Assembly (NCBI RefSeq): GCF_000025265.1
Contig: NC_013739.1
Coordinates: 2,170,001-2,234,000, forward strand
Length of the DNA: 64,000 nucleotides
Reading direction: 5' to 3'
Source of the DNA: Conexibacter woesei DSM 14684
GTDB lineage: Bacteria; Actinomycetota; Thermoleophilia; Solirubrobacterales; Solirubrobacteraceae
Part shown: piece by piece, positions 1 through 8,118 of the stretch
Numbering within the stretch: position 1 is the first letter of the stretch
How the letters are laid out: each line of letters begins with the position of its first letter
The notes under the pieces: generated by a model
Seen by the model: only the letters and a program-made list of their open reading frames with translations
Database searches by the model: none
What the model was told of the DNA's origin: nothing
Made by a program: the position numbers and the translations under genes

Positions 1-2
1 CG

Positions 3-584
3 CGCGTCGCGCGCGACGAGACGGTCCGCGCCGCGGCCGAGTTGGAGCGGCTCGACGAGCTGCGCCCGGCGTTCCGCAACGAGGAGGCGCAGGCGCGCTT
101 CCCGCAGATCGACTGGCGCGTGACCGCCGGCAGCTCCTCGCCGCTGACCGACGGCGCGGCCGCGGCCCTGATCGTGAGCGAGCGCGCGCTGAGATCGCTC
201 GGGCTGACCCCGCTGGCGCGCGTCCACGCGACGGCGGTGGCGGCGGAGCACCCGATCGACCGCATGCTGATGGCGGTCGTGCCGGCGACGCTGCGCGTGC
301 TCGAACGCGCCGGCCTGTCGCTGGAGGAGATCGACGCGTTCGAGGTCAACGAGGCGTTCGCGTGCGTCCCGCTCGCGTGGCAGCGCGAGCTGGGCGTCGA
401 CGCCGAGCGGCTCAACCCGCTGGGCGGAGCGATCGCCTACGGTCATCCGCTCGGCGCGTCGGGCGTGCGGCTGCTCGGCTCGGCGATCGCGGCGCTGCGG
501 CAGCGCGACGGCCGCTACGGGTTGCAGGTGATCTGCGAGGCCGGTGGGATGGCCAACGCGACGATCATCGAGCGGATGAGCTGA
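3..584 (+). CDS. Acetyl-CoA acyltransferase (thiolase), C-terminal part
   Basis: The 5' end lies outside the window; the frame is open from base 3. This is the C-terminal half of a thiolase, which cleaves or condenses 3-ketoacyl-CoA in beta-oxidation or related CoA pathways. Visible family marks are the NEAFA motif near base 350, GHPLGASG with its catalytic His at codon 444-446, and the C-terminal CEAGG segment with the second catalytic Cys at codon 534-536. The usual Cys-x-Gly-Gly-Gly is slightly altered to Cys-Glu-Ala-Gly-Gly, as in some thiolases of uncertain substrate. It runs towards an amine oxidase gene and is separated from it by a GC palindrome that may end transcription. The family is clear; the substrate cannot be read from this part. 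Confidence 0.93.
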   Translation, partial: RVARDETVRAAAELERLDELRPAFRNEEAQARFPQIDWRVTAGSSSPLTDGAAAALIVSERALRSLGLTPLARVHATAVAAEHPIDRMLMAVVPATLRVLERAGLSLEEIDAFEVNEAFACVPLAWQRELGVDAERLNPLGGAIAYGHPLGASGVRLLGSAIAALRQRDGRYGLQVICEAGGMANATIIERMS

Positions 585-610
585 GCTACGCGCGTCGGCC
601 GCGACGCCGC

Positions 611-630
611 GCGGCGCGCCGGCGCGCCGC
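611..630. terminator. Perfect GC palindrome between convergent genes
   Basis: Bases 611-620 (GCGGCGCGCC) and 621-630 are perfect reverse complements, so the transcript of either strand can fold here. It sits between the stop codons of the thiolase and of the amine oxidase, where a bidirectional terminator is expected. There is no T run and no loop, so termination is inferred from position only. Confidence 0.4.
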
Positions 631-655
631 CCGCGCGGCGGCTCGTCCGGCCGGC

Positions 656-2032
656 TCAGCGCAGCGCGAGCACCTCGCCGGCCGCGCGCTCGCCGGCCTG
701 CACCGCGCCGTTCATCCATCCGGTCCAGCGCGTGGCGGTCTCGGTCCCGGCCCAGTGGACGCGCTCGAAGGGCGCGAGGAGCGCGTCGCCGATCTCGGTG
801 AATCGGCCGGGGACGACCGCGCCCTCGCAGCCGAAGACGAACGGCTCGCGCGACCAGTCGGTCTCCTGGTACTCGATCGGCTCGAGCGCGCGCGGGCCGA
901 AGAAGCGCGCGAGCAGGTCGAGCGACGCCGCGCGCCGAACGGCCGGGTCGGCGTGGAACGCGGGCGGGTTGCCGTAGCGCTCGTGCTCGTCGAAGACGAA
1001 GCTGACGACCGTGAGCGCACCGAACGAGCCGTCCGGCGGCGAGGAGTCGAGGCAGCCCTGGAACGGGCCGTCGTCGATGCTGGCCGAGCCCGACAGCCCG
1101 TCCGCACGCCAGAACGGCTCGTCGTAGATCACGTTCGCCTTCACCAGCGGTCCGGGCTCCCACGAGTGCCCGAGCAGCTCGCGAGCGGCCGGGAGCGCGG
1201 GCGTGAAGTCGACCGATCGGCAGCCGATCCCGTTCAGCGCGACGATGACGTGCGCGGCGTCGATCGCGACGCCGCCCGCGTGCACCGTCACGCCGTCGCC
1301 GCGCGACTGGTCGATCGCCGTCACTGGCGATCCGAGCAGGACGCGGTCCCCGAGGCGCTCGGCGATCGTCTCGGCCAGTCGCTGGGAGCCGCCGGCGAAG
1401 CGGAATGTCTCGCGCTGGTCGGCGAGCATCGCGGCGACGCCGCCGCACGTCGCCATCGCGTGCAGCGCGTAGAGCAGCGAGACGCGCGCCGGCGGCGTCG
1501 CCGTCCAGCCGCTGATCATCCCGTCGAACTGGGCGCGGGCGGTCGGGTCGACGATCCGCTCGTCGCGCCACGCGGCGAGGCTGATCCGGTCCAGCCGCGC
1601 GGCGTCGGGGTGGCTCCATGAGGCGTCCGGCGGCAGGCTCGCGACCAGCTCGTCGAACGCTCGCACCGCCGTCTTCAACTGTGCGTGCGCGACGGGGTCG
1701 ACGCGCGGTCCGGCTCCGGCGAAGACGTGCCGCTCGCCGCCCAGGATTGCGACGCTGTCGCCCGACTTGTGCATCGGGAAGAGGTCGAGGCTGAGCCGCT
1801 CGATCAGACCGCAGATATCCCGCTGGCTCTCGCAGACGTACATCGCGCCGCCTTCCACGACGGCGCCGTTGCGCAGCGTCCGGTTCCAGGTGCGGCCGCC
1901 GACGCGGTCCGCCGCCTCGACGACGAGCAGCGACTCGACGCCGTGCGCGAGCAGCCGCTCGGCCGCCGCCAGGCCGGAGACGCCGGCGCCGACGACGACG
2001 ACGTCCGCGGCCGGAAATGAGGGTTGTGGCAC
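656..2032 (-). CDS. Flavin-containing amine oxidase (monoamine oxidase family)
   Basis: The 458-residue product has the full length of a flavin amine oxidase, which oxidises primary or secondary amines with FAD and releases aldehyde, ammonia and peroxide. The Rossmann motif GAGVSG is at residues 15-20, followed by the VEAADRVGGRTW strand typical of the family. The C-terminal FAD-binding signature (WAGTETATRW, then GWMNGAVQAGERAA) is intact. No signal peptide or membrane tail is visible, so it is probably cytosolic. The start is a GTG at 2030-2032 with a GAGAGG-like ribosome site just upstream. It diverges from an acyl-CoA ligase gene over a 53-bp gap holding an inverted repeat. Substrate unknown; putrescine- or tyramine-type amines are possible. 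Confidence 0.92.
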   Translation of the reverse strand: MPQPSFPAADVVVVGAGVSGLAAAERLLAHGVESLLVVEAADRVGGRTWNRTLRNGAVVEGGAMYVCESQRDICGLIERLSLDLFPMHKSGDSVAILGGERHVFAGAGPRVDPVAHAQLKTAVRAFDELVASLPPDASWSHPDAARLDRISLAAWRDERIVDPTARAQFDGMISGWTATPPARVSLLYALHAMATCGGVAAMLADQRETFRFAGGSQRLAETIAERLGDRVLLGSPVTAIDQSRGDGVTVHAGGVAIDAAHVIVALNGIGCRSVDFTPALPAARELLGHSWEPGPLVKANVIYDEPFWRADGLSGSASIDDGPFQGCLDSSPPDGSFGALTVVSFVFDEHERYGNPPAFHADPAVRRAASLDLLARFFGPRALEPIEYQETDWSREPFVFGCEGAVVPGRFTEIGDALLAPFERVHWAGTETATRWTGWMNGAVQAGERAAGEVLALR

Positions 2033-2046
2033 GGCACCTCTCTCTC

Positions 2047-2067
2047 TATGGTGAATAAACGACCATA
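2047..2067. promoter_or_regulatory. Inverted repeat TATGGT-N9-ACCATA, probable operator
   Basis: Six-base arms TATGGT (2047-2052) and ACCATA (2062-2067) are perfect reverse complements with a nine-base AT-rich spacer. The element lies in the 53-bp gap between the divergent amine oxidase and acyl-CoA ligase genes, so one bound repressor could control both. Size and symmetry fit TetR or GntR dimers. No regulator gene for it is adjacent, and I did not see a second copy in the window. Confidence 0.45.
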
Positions 2068-2085
2068 CATGAGGAGATCCGCCCG

Positions 2086-3669
2086 ATGACGTCCGAGCAC
2101 GACATTCCCGACCCCGACGAGTGCGTCTTTCCCCGCCTTCTGCGGCGACACGCGCTCGCGACGCCGGACGCGCCGTTCGTCCTCTTCGCGGACGGGTCGA
2201 GCTGGAGCTACGCCGACGCCTGGCAGGAGACGCTGCGCGCCGCCTCCGGGCTGCGCGCGCTCGGCGTCCGGCGCGGCGACCGCGTGATGGCGTGGCTGCC
2301 GAACGGACCGGACATCCTGCGCACCTGGTTCGGCGCCAACCAGCTCGGAGCCGTCTTCTCGCCGATCAACACGGCGTTCCGCGGGCGCGTGCTGGAGCAC
2401 GTCGTGGGCAAGACCGACCCACACCTGATCGTGGCGCACGCCGACCTGGTGGGACGCCTCGACGGGATCGCGTCGCCGCCCGCCGCGCAGGTCGTGACGA
2501 TCGCTCCGGGCGAGCCCGGTCCCTGGCCGGCGGAGCCCGACGGCGACGAGGCGCTCGCGGAGTGCCCGGCAGAGCCCTGGGACCCCTACGCGATCATCTA
2601 CACGTCCGGCACCACCGGCCCGTCGAAGGGCGTCGTGTCCTCCTACGTGCACGGCTGGGCGAGCGTGATGCCGACCGCGCGCATGTTCGACGCGAGCGCC
2701 CGCTCGCTGACGAGCCTGCCGCTGTTCCATGCCGGCGCGACGCTCGACGTGATCGCCGCGCTGGCGCTCGGCAGCTCGCTGGCACTCGTCGACGGCTTCG
2801 ACACCGCGTCGTTCTGGGACGTCGTCGAGCGCTCGCAGGCCACCGTCTGCACCCTGCTGGGCGTGATGCTCAGCTTCCTCGTCAAGGCTCCGCCGGACGA
2901 GCGTGAGCGGGGCGCGTCGCTGAAGGCCGTCTTCGCGGTGCCGCTGACCGAGGACGCCGCCGTCTTCGCCGAGCGCTTCGGCTGCGACGTCTACACGGCG
3001 TTCAACATGACCGAGGTCAGCACGCCGCTGCTGACGGGCAGCAACCCGACCGCGCTCGGGACCTGCGGGCGCCCGCGCGAAGGCGTCGAGGTGCGCGTCG
3101 TCGACGAGCACGACCAGGAGGTCGCGACCGGCGAGGTGGGCGAGCTGATCGTGCGCGCCGACATGCCGTGGTCGATGAACAGCGGCTACTGGCGCGAGCC
3201 GGAGGCGACGGCGCGCGCGTGGCGCAACGGCTGGTTCCACACCGGCGACGCCTTCCACGTCGACGCCGACGGCGACTACTACTTCGTCGACCGCGTCAAG
3301 GACGCCATCCGGCGGCGCGGCGAGAACATCTCCTCGTTCGAGGTCGAGGCGGAGATCCTGTCCCATCCCGCCGTCCGCGAGGCGGCGGTGGTCGCGGTCT
3401 CCAGCGAGCACAGCGAGGACGACGTCCTGGCGGTGCTTGCGCCGCAGGCCGGCGGGCAGATCGATCCACTGCAGCTGATCGAGTACCTGGCAGCGCGCAT
3501 GCCGCACTTCATGGTGCCGCGCTACGTGCGCGTGCTCGACGAGCTGCCCAAGACGCTGACGAACAAGGTCCAGAAGCAGGAGCTGCGCGCCGCCGGCGTC
3601 ACGGACGACACGTGGGACCGCGAAGCGGCCGGCATCCGCCTGCGGCGCGAGCGGCTCGGGCAGGCGTGA
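2086..3669 (+). CDS. Acyl-CoA ligase, CaiC-like (AMP-forming)
   Basis: The 527-residue protein is a complete ANL-superfamily ligase that activates a carboxylic acid as an acyl-adenylate and transfers it to CoA. The P-loop YTSGTTGPSKG is near residues 169-179, the GWFHTGD aspartate motif near 385, the hinge DRVKD and RRRGENISSFEVE near 405-420, and the catalytic lysine in PKTLTNKVQK near 495. The RRRGENIS wording is typical of crotonobetaine/carnitine-CoA ligases and relatives. The ATG at 2086 follows GAGGAG. The 3' end overlaps the start of a small cupin gene (GTGA), implying translational coupling. Carnitine as substrate is only a family hint. Confidence 0.92.
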   Translation: MTSEHDIPDPDECVFPRLLRRHALATPDAPFVLFADGSSWSYADAWQETLRAASGLRALGVRRGDRVMAWLPNGPDILRTWFGANQLGAVFSPINTAFRGRVLEHVVGKTDPHLIVAHADLVGRLDGIASPPAAQVVTIAPGEPGPWPAEPDGDEALAECPAEPWDPYAIIYTSGTTGPSKGVVSSYVHGWASVMPTARMFDASARSLTSLPLFHAGATLDVIAALALGSSLALVDGFDTASFWDVVERSQATVCTLLGVMLSFLVKAPPDERERGASLKAVFAVPLTEDAAVFAERFGCDVYTAFNMTEVSTPLLTGSNPTALGTCGRPREGVEVRVVDEHDQEVATGEVGELIVRADMPWSMNSGYWREPEATARAWRNGWFHTGDAFHVDADGDYYFVDRVKDAIRRRGENISSFEVEAEILSHPAVREAAVVAVSSEHSEDDVLAVLAPQAGGQIDPLQLIEYLAARMPHFMVPRYVRVLDELPKTLTNKVQKQELRAAGVTDDTWDREAAGIRLRRERLGQA

Positions 3670-4076
3670 CGCCAGGCGTGCAGCTGATCGCCGACGCGCC
3701 CGAGTCGTACGCCGAGGCGCTGCCGGGCTGCCGGATGTCGCGCGTCATCGGCGCGAGCGCAGTTGCCGGCCTCGACGGCGGCTTCATGCGCTTCGACGCC
3801 GACACCGACCTGGGCTCGTGGCGGCTGACCTACGACGAGGTCGTCTACGTGACGCGGGGCGAGCTGACCGTCGTGCCGGAGGATCCAGCGGGCGACGCGG
3901 TTGTGGCTGCGGCGGGATCGGCCGTCGCGATCGTGTCCGGGACGACGGTCCGCTACCGCGGGCGAGCCGGCACGCATGCCCTGTATGTCCTGACCCCGCG
4001 CGGCGCCATGCCGCGGAGCACGAAGCGCGTCCCGCGGGATGGCGCGGCGAGACGCTCTGATTCAACGTCGGCATGA
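3666..4076 (+). CDS. EutQ-like small cupin protein
   Basis: The 136-residue product starts at a GTG that overlaps the stop of the upstream ligase gene, so the two are almost certainly co-translated. It has a single cupin-like core: a WRLTYDEVVYVTRGELTV strand pair, a glycine turn near AAAGSAVAIVSGTTVRY, and a closing strand. This resembles EutQ / ethanolamine-utilisation cupins, small beta-barrel proteins that may bind metal or acetylated intermediates. A classic cupin His triad is not obvious, so enzymatic activity is uncertain. The coupling suggests it assists the CoA ligase or the neighbouring amine oxidase pathway. The frame holds no other sensible start. Confidence 0.75.
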   Translation: MTPGVQLIADAPESYAEALPGCRMSRVIGASAVAGLDGGFMRFDADTDLGSWRLTYDEVVYVTRGELTVVPEDPAGDAVVAAAGSAVAIVSGTTVRYRGRAGTHALYVLTPRGAMPRSTKRVPRDGAARRSDSTSA

Positions 4077-4294
4077 CGCGCGTCACTTGGGCTATGCGGC
4101 TCACCGCGGGACCTCGCCCTTCGACTGGTGGCATCGCAACCTGCGGAGGCGGATTCGCCGTCAGCTGAGACAGGGAGCGGCATGGCCGCCGATCCGACAC
4201 GCGATCCCGCTCGCAGGCACGCGAGGACGCTGGCTCGCGCACGATGCTGGACGGTCGCGGACGTACCGGGCAGTAGCGCGACCGACGTGGGCGC

Positions 4295-5080
4295 CTACCC
4301 GGCGAGCGCGTCGAGCGCACGCCGCAGCAGACGGGACACCTGCATCTGAGAGCAGCCGATCCGCTGTGCGATCTCGTGCTGCGTCATGTCCTCGGCGAAG
4401 CGCAGGTAGAGGATCTCGCGGTCCCGCAGCGGCAGGGCGCGCAGTCTCGGCCCGATCGTCGTCCGGTGCTCGGCGAGGGCGAAGCCGTACTCGTCGCAGC
4501 CGAGCGTGTCGCCGATCGTCGCGCTGCCGTCGTCCTGGCCGGGCACAGGGCGGTCCAGCGATGAGGCTGCTTTCGCGGTCGTTGCGTGGAGCGCTTCGGT
4601 GATCTGCTCGTCGTCGAGCCCTGTCGCGGCCGAGAGCTCGTGGATCGTGGGTGAGCGTCCTGGCCGCTCGCTCAACTCGGTCATCGCGTGGCGCAGCCGG
4701 AGGGCGTCTTCCTGGACTCTGCGCGGGACGTGGACCGACCAGGTCGTGTCGCGGAAGTGGCGGCGCAGCTCGCCTGTGATGGTCGGGATCGCGAACGATG
4801 CGAAGCGGGGTCCGGCGTCGGGGTCGAAGCGATCGATCGCCTTCACGAGGCCGACGCAGGCGACCTGCACCAGGTCGTCGAGCGGCTCGGGCCCGGGGTG
4901 GTAGCGGCGGGCGAGCTTGTGCACCAGTGGCATGAACGACTCGATCGCGCGCGTGCGGCAGCGCGGATCGCCGGTCTCGCGGTAGCGGCGGATCAGATCC
5001 TCAGTGCGGATGGCGCTGCCGCGGGGCTTCGCGGAACGGCGGGGTGCGGACAGCGACGGTGCGGTCGGAGCAGCGATCAT
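4295..5080 (-). CDS. RNA polymerase sigma factor, SigB/SigF/SigG family
   Basis: The 261-residue product is a stress-type sigma-70 factor. Region 2 contains LDDLVQVACVGLVKAIDRFDP and the strand-opening FASFAIPTITGELRRHFRD segment near residues 80-115. Region 3 follows (VPRRVQEDALRLRHAMTEL), then region 4 with a helix-turn-helix in RDREILYLRFAEDMTQHEIAQ and IGCSQMQVSRLLRRAL. Length and order match the SigF/B group, which directs general stress, desiccation or oxidative-stress genes and is usually held by an anti-sigma factor. No anti-sigma gene is next to it here. An upstream GTTT-N17-GGGTTC element suggests that it transcribes itself. Several stress-type genes follow in the next 10 kb. Confidence 0.92.
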   Translation of the reverse strand: MIAAPTAPSLSAPRRSAKPRGSAIRTEDLIRRYRETGDPRCRTRAIESFMPLVHKLARRYHPGPEPLDDLVQVACVGLVKAIDRFDPDAGPRFASFAIPTITGELRRHFRDTTWSVHVPRRVQEDALRLRHAMTELSERPGRSPTIHELSAATGLDDEQITEALHATTAKAASSLDRPVPGQDDGSATIGDTLGCDEYGFALAEHRTTIGPRLRALPLRDREILYLRFAEDMTQHEIAQRIGCSQMQVSRLLRRALDALAG

Positions 5081-5138
5081 GGGGCGATCCTCGGCGTTGG
5101 CTTCCTATGGACCGCCGCCGGAGCCTGCCCGAGTGAAC

Positions 5139-5165
5139 GAACCCGCCCTTGCCGCGTGGTGAAAC
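5139..5165 (-). promoter_or_regulatory. SigF-type promoter candidate upstream of the sigma gene
   Basis: On the minus strand GTTT (5165-5162) is followed after 17 bases by GGGTTC (5144-5139), close to the GTTT / GGGTAT pattern of SigB/SigF promoters. It lies about 59 bases before the sigma gene ATG, which would mean autoregulation. The spacing is at the long end for the class, so this is a moderate call. Confidence 0.4.
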
Positions 5166-5329
5166 AAGACGAGTGGAGCCGAAAGACCCGAAATGACGCT
5201 CGCCTTCTCCGTCAGAGTACCCGACCGCGTCAAGACACAGTCCTGGCGGATTCGCTCTGAGCTGAGCAGCTGAACTCGCCGCGTTCGTCGCGTTGCGTGA
5301 AGCGCAGGCGCCGCGGGTAGCGCAGGCGC

Positions 5330-5770
5330 ATGTCTTCGATCACCACGGCGATCGAGCTGCTGCCGCTCGGACTGCGCCATCACGTCTCGGCCGAGGTCGG
5401 GGAGGCGCTCGTGCGGGCGGGCGAGGCCGCCCGCACCGCGGGCCGTGCCGAATTGACCGCCGGCGATCTGCTCGACGCTCTCACGGTGGTCATGGGAAGC
5501 GCGGCACCACCTGCGCGTGCGCCGTCGCCGGCGCGGGTGACACCGTATCGCGACGGTCCGTACCTCCTGCGTGGGAGATTCGAGCTGACCGATCAGGACG
5601 GCGAGCCGATCCCCTGCGCGCGCTCGACCGTGGCGCTCTGTCGCTGTGGGCGCTCGCAGATCCGCCCGTTCTGCGACGGCACGCACAAGCTCGTCGGCTT
5701 CAGAGCGGAGAGCGGGGCGGAGGCCGACGCGCCGCCGGAGGCCTCGTACCCGCCGGCCGATTCGGTCTGA
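5330..5770 (+). CDS. CDGSH iron-sulfur domain protein
   Basis: The 146-residue product carries a CDGSH [2Fe-2S] site: Cys104, Cys106, Cys115 and His119 in the pattern C-x-C-x8-C-x3-H around RPFCDGTH. These three Cys and one His bind the cluster in mitoNEET-like proteins that act in redox sensing or electron transfer. The first 60 residues form a helical segment (TAIELLPLGLRHHV, VGEALVRAGEAA) resembling no named domain I recognise. The gene converges on a haem-oxygenase-like protein with a 20-bp gap; these two families are often neighbours in actinobacteria, which suggests a shared redox job. The ATG at 5330 was taken because the upstream frame is poor. Confidence 0.88.
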   Translation: MSSITTAIELLPLGLRHHVSAEVGEALVRAGEAARTAGRAELTAGDLLDALTVVMGSAAPPARAPSPARVTPYRDGPYLLRGRFELTDQDGEPIPCARSTVALCRCGRSQIRPFCDGTHKLVGFRAESGAEADAPPEASYPPADSV

Positions 5771-5790
5771 CGGGGCTCGGCTCGTCCGGC

Positions 5791-6840
5791 CTACGCGGTC
5801 GTGAGCGGGCGCAGCGAGCTGCTGCCGGCGTCCCAGGCCGTGAGCAGGTGATCGGCCCAGCGGGCTTCGATCGCCAGCAGCGCGCGTGCGCCGAGGACGA
5901 TGTCGGCGGCGAGCTGTGGCTCGGCGACGGCGAGGCCGCCGGCGAGGTCCCAGGCGGCGATGTTCTCGTGCACGGCGTCGGCCGTGACGTGCTCGTCGAA
6001 GAAGTCCGTCGCGTCGCGGTCGCAACCGAGGCGGCGCAGCGCGTTGCCGTAGCGGCGGTTGGGCAGCGAGGAGGTCATCTCGAACGCTGCGAGGTGGCCG
6101 ACGATCGCGCCGCGCAGGCGCCGGTGGAGCCCGCACAGGGACATCAGGTTGACGGTCGCGAGCGTGATCGCGGGGAGTCGTTCGAGGTGGGCGCCGTACG
6201 CGGCGTCGAGCCCGAGTGCGCGCATCGCCTTCGCGAAGAGGACGGCGTGGATGCGCTCGGCGTCTCCGCCGCCGTACTCGTCGGTCTGGATCTCGACCAG
6301 CGCCGCCTTCGGACCGCCGGCCAGGCGCGGGATCGCCCACGAGTGCGGGTCCGCCTCCTTGAGCTGGTAGGCCGAGCGGTGGATCAGGAACTCGCGCACC
6401 TGCTCGGCGTCCGCACCGGTCTCGATCCGCCGCGACAGCGGAGGGCCGTCGTCGGCGGCCGCAATCGTCTGCAGGGTCGCGCCGATCTGGGCCGGATCCA
6501 CGTCGTCTACCGGTCCCGCGAGTCGGCGCACCGCCGCTTCGAACGGGCGCTCGAGCGTTGCGCGGAAGGCGAGCTGGCCGGGGTCCCATTCCCAGTCGGG
6601 GTCGACGCCGGCGATGTCGCTGTAGTGCAGCTCGTAGCTGACGTAGAGCGTGAGCTGCAGGTCGTCGTCGACGAGCGGGTCGCCGGCCGCTGCGAGCGAT
6701 GTGGCAGCAGGGAGGCCCAGCAGCGTCCCGGGTGGTTGGCGGAGAGTGGTGAAGAGGCGCTCGCTCAGCGGGCCGCGCGGCGCCGGAAGCTCGATCGCGC
6801 GGGGGCCGGTGGGGCGTGTGACGGTCGTCGCCATGCCCAC
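5791..6840 (-). CDS. Iron-containing redox enzyme family protein (haem-oxygenase-like fold)
   Basis: The 349-residue product matches the helical haem-oxygenase-like diiron oxidase (HDO) group by its acidic-histidine segments: EIQTDEYGGGDAERIHAVLFA near residues 185-205 and a later FFDEHVTADAVHE segment near 275-287, which would supply metal ligands. Family members use a diiron site to oxidise small substrates; the substrate here is unknown. No leader or membrane segment is present. It converges on the CDGSH gene, and its 90-bp upstream gap is shared with a divergent carboxylate-amine ligase. Family call from motifs is good, reaction unknown. Confidence 0.78.
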   Translation of the reverse strand: MGMATTVTRPTGPRAIELPAPRGPLSERLFTTLRQPPGTLLGLPAATSLAAAGDPLVDDDLQLTLYVSYELHYSDIAGVDPDWEWDPGQLAFRATLERPFEAAVRRLAGPVDDVDPAQIGATLQTIAAADDGPPLSRRIETGADAEQVREFLIHRSAYQLKEADPHSWAIPRLAGGPKAALVEIQTDEYGGGDAERIHAVLFAKAMRALGLDAAYGAHLERLPAITLATVNLMSLCGLHRRLRGAIVGHLAAFEMTSSLPNRRYGNALRRLGCDRDATDFFDEHVTADAVHENIAAWDLAGGLAVAEPQLAADIVLGARALLAIEARWADHLLTAWDAGSSSLRPLTTA

Positions 6841-6893
6841 ATAGCTGCACGCGATCTCGCGGCTTCAAACGACCCCGGCCACCGCGCCGAGAC

Positions 6894-6918
6894 GGTTGGA
6901 AGCGACCGCCACGGGTCA
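6894..6918 (+). promoter_or_regulatory. SigF-type promoter candidate for the carboxylate-amine ligase
   Basis: GGTT (6894-6897), a 15-base spacer and GGGTCA (6913-6918) match the SigB/SigF pattern in both boxes and spacing. The ATG of the ligase follows 12 bases after the -10 box, so the transcript would be nearly leaderless. The sigma factor encoded at 4295-5080 is the obvious candidate user. Confidence 0.45.
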
Positions 6919-6930
6919 GTCTGGGGCGAG

Positions 6931-8067
6931 ATGACAACGACCGAGCCCCCGATCCTCCCCGATGCCGGCGAGCTGCGCCGGCGCTTCGACGCCACGGGCG
7001 GCCTCACCGTCGGCGTCGAGGAGGAGCTGATGCTGCTGGACCCGGCGACGCTCGCCCTCGCGCCGATGGCCGGTGAGCTGCTGCAGCGACTCGGCGGCGA
7101 CACGCGCTTCAAGCCCGAGCTGCCCGCAGCCCAGGTCGAGATCTCCACGGCCGCTGCGGCGTCAGTCGCCGACGCCGTCGCGCAGCTTGCCGCCGCGCGC
7201 CGCGATCTCGCGGCAGCGGCCGGCGGGCTGGTGCTGCCGGCAGCCGCCGGCGTCCATCCCTTCAGCGGCGCTGAGGGAGCGCTGAACCGCGGTGGCCGGT
7301 ATGACGTGTTGCAGGCGGAGTACGGGCCGATCGCTCGGCGGCAGCTCGTCGCCGGCCTGCAGGTGCATGTCGCGGTCGGCGGCGCCGACCGCACGCTCGC
7401 GGTCTACAACGCCTTGCGCGCGTACCTGCCGGAGCTGGCGGCGCTGGCCGCCAACGCACCGTTCCACTGCGGACGCGACAGCGGCCTCGCGTCGGTGCGC
7501 CCGACGATCTCCGAGCAGCTGCCGCGCCAAGGCGTGCCGCCGCGGCTGGAGAGCTGGGATCAGTTCGCCGCGGAGCTGCGCTGGGGCGCGCTCGCCGGGT
7601 CGGTGCCGGAGCCGCGGATGTGGTGGTGGGAGCTGCGTCCGCACGCGACGTTCGGCACGATCGAGCTGCGGGTGCCGGACGCTCAGACGTCGGTCGGTGA
7701 GGCGGCTGGAGTGATCGCGTTCGCGCAGGCACTCGTCGCGACGCTCGCCGAGCGTCACGACGCCCGCGAGGCGCTGCTCGACGCACCGACGTGGCGGATC
7801 GAGGAGAACCGCTGGTCGGCGCTGCGCCACGGGCTCGACGGCACGCTCGCCGACCTTGTCACGGGGGAGCGCGTTCCGACACGAGACCGGCTCGGCGAGC
7901 TGGTCGCCGCGGTCGCTCCGGAGGCGGAGCGTCTCGGTTGCGCCGACGCGCTCACAGCGACGCGTGCGGCGATCGTCGCCAACGGCGCCGTCCGGCAGCG
8001 GGAGGTCGCGCGCGATCGCGGCGTCGACGGGCTCGTGCGCTGGCTGACCGAACGGTTCTGCGCCTGA
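6931..8067 (+). CDS. Carboxylate-amine ligase, YbdK / EgtA-type glutamate-cysteine ligase family
   Basis: The 378-residue product belongs to the GCS2 family of ATP-grasp-like ligases that join a carboxylate (usually glutamate gamma-carboxyl) to an amine such as cysteine. The N-terminal TVGVEEELMLLD box near residues 24-35 holds the metal-binding glutamates. Further family segments are HVAVGG near residue 148, FHCGRDSGLASVRP near residues 186-199, and WWWELRPHATFGTIELRVPD near residues 232-250. Length fits the family. Products could be gamma-glutamylcysteine or another low-molecular-weight thiol precursor, in keeping with the stress genes around it. The ATG at 6931 was chosen over longer upstream starts because family homology begins at about residue 20. 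The gene ends at a strong hairpin. Confidence 0.88.
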   Translation: MTTTEPPILPDAGELRRRFDATGGLTVGVEEELMLLDPATLALAPMAGELLQRLGGDTRFKPELPAAQVEISTAAAASVADAVAQLAAARRDLAAAAGGLVLPAAAGVHPFSGAEGALNRGGRYDVLQAEYGPIARRQLVAGLQVHVAVGGADRTLAVYNALRAYLPELAALAANAPFHCGRDSGLASVRPTISEQLPRQGVPPRLESWDQFAAELRWGALAGSVPEPRMWWWELRPHATFGTIELRVPDAQTSVGEAAGVIAFAQALVATLAERHDAREALLDAPTWRIEENRWSALRHGLDGTLADLVTGERVPTRDRLGELVAAVAPEAERLGCADALTATRAAIVANGAVRQREVARDRGVDGLVRWLTERFCA

Positions 8068-8075
8068 CACGTTCC

Positions 8076-8110
8076 TCCAGGGCAGGCCGGGGGAGCCGGC
8101 CTGCCCTGGA
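8076..8110. terminator. Strong bidirectional hairpin terminator
   Basis: A perfect 15-bp stem (TCCAGGGCAGGCCGG at 8076-8090 with its complement at 8096-8110) closes a five-base loop. It lies exactly between the stop codons of two convergent genes (8067 and 8119), where a shared terminator is expected. No T run follows, as is usual in high-GC actinobacteria. Confidence 0.75.
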
Positions 8111-8118
8111 CGGGATCG

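Noticed and set aside
5293-8067. A single 924-codon plus frame
   Set aside because: Only its last 378 codons (from ATG 6931) match a protein family; the rest is antisense to a clear minus-strand gene.
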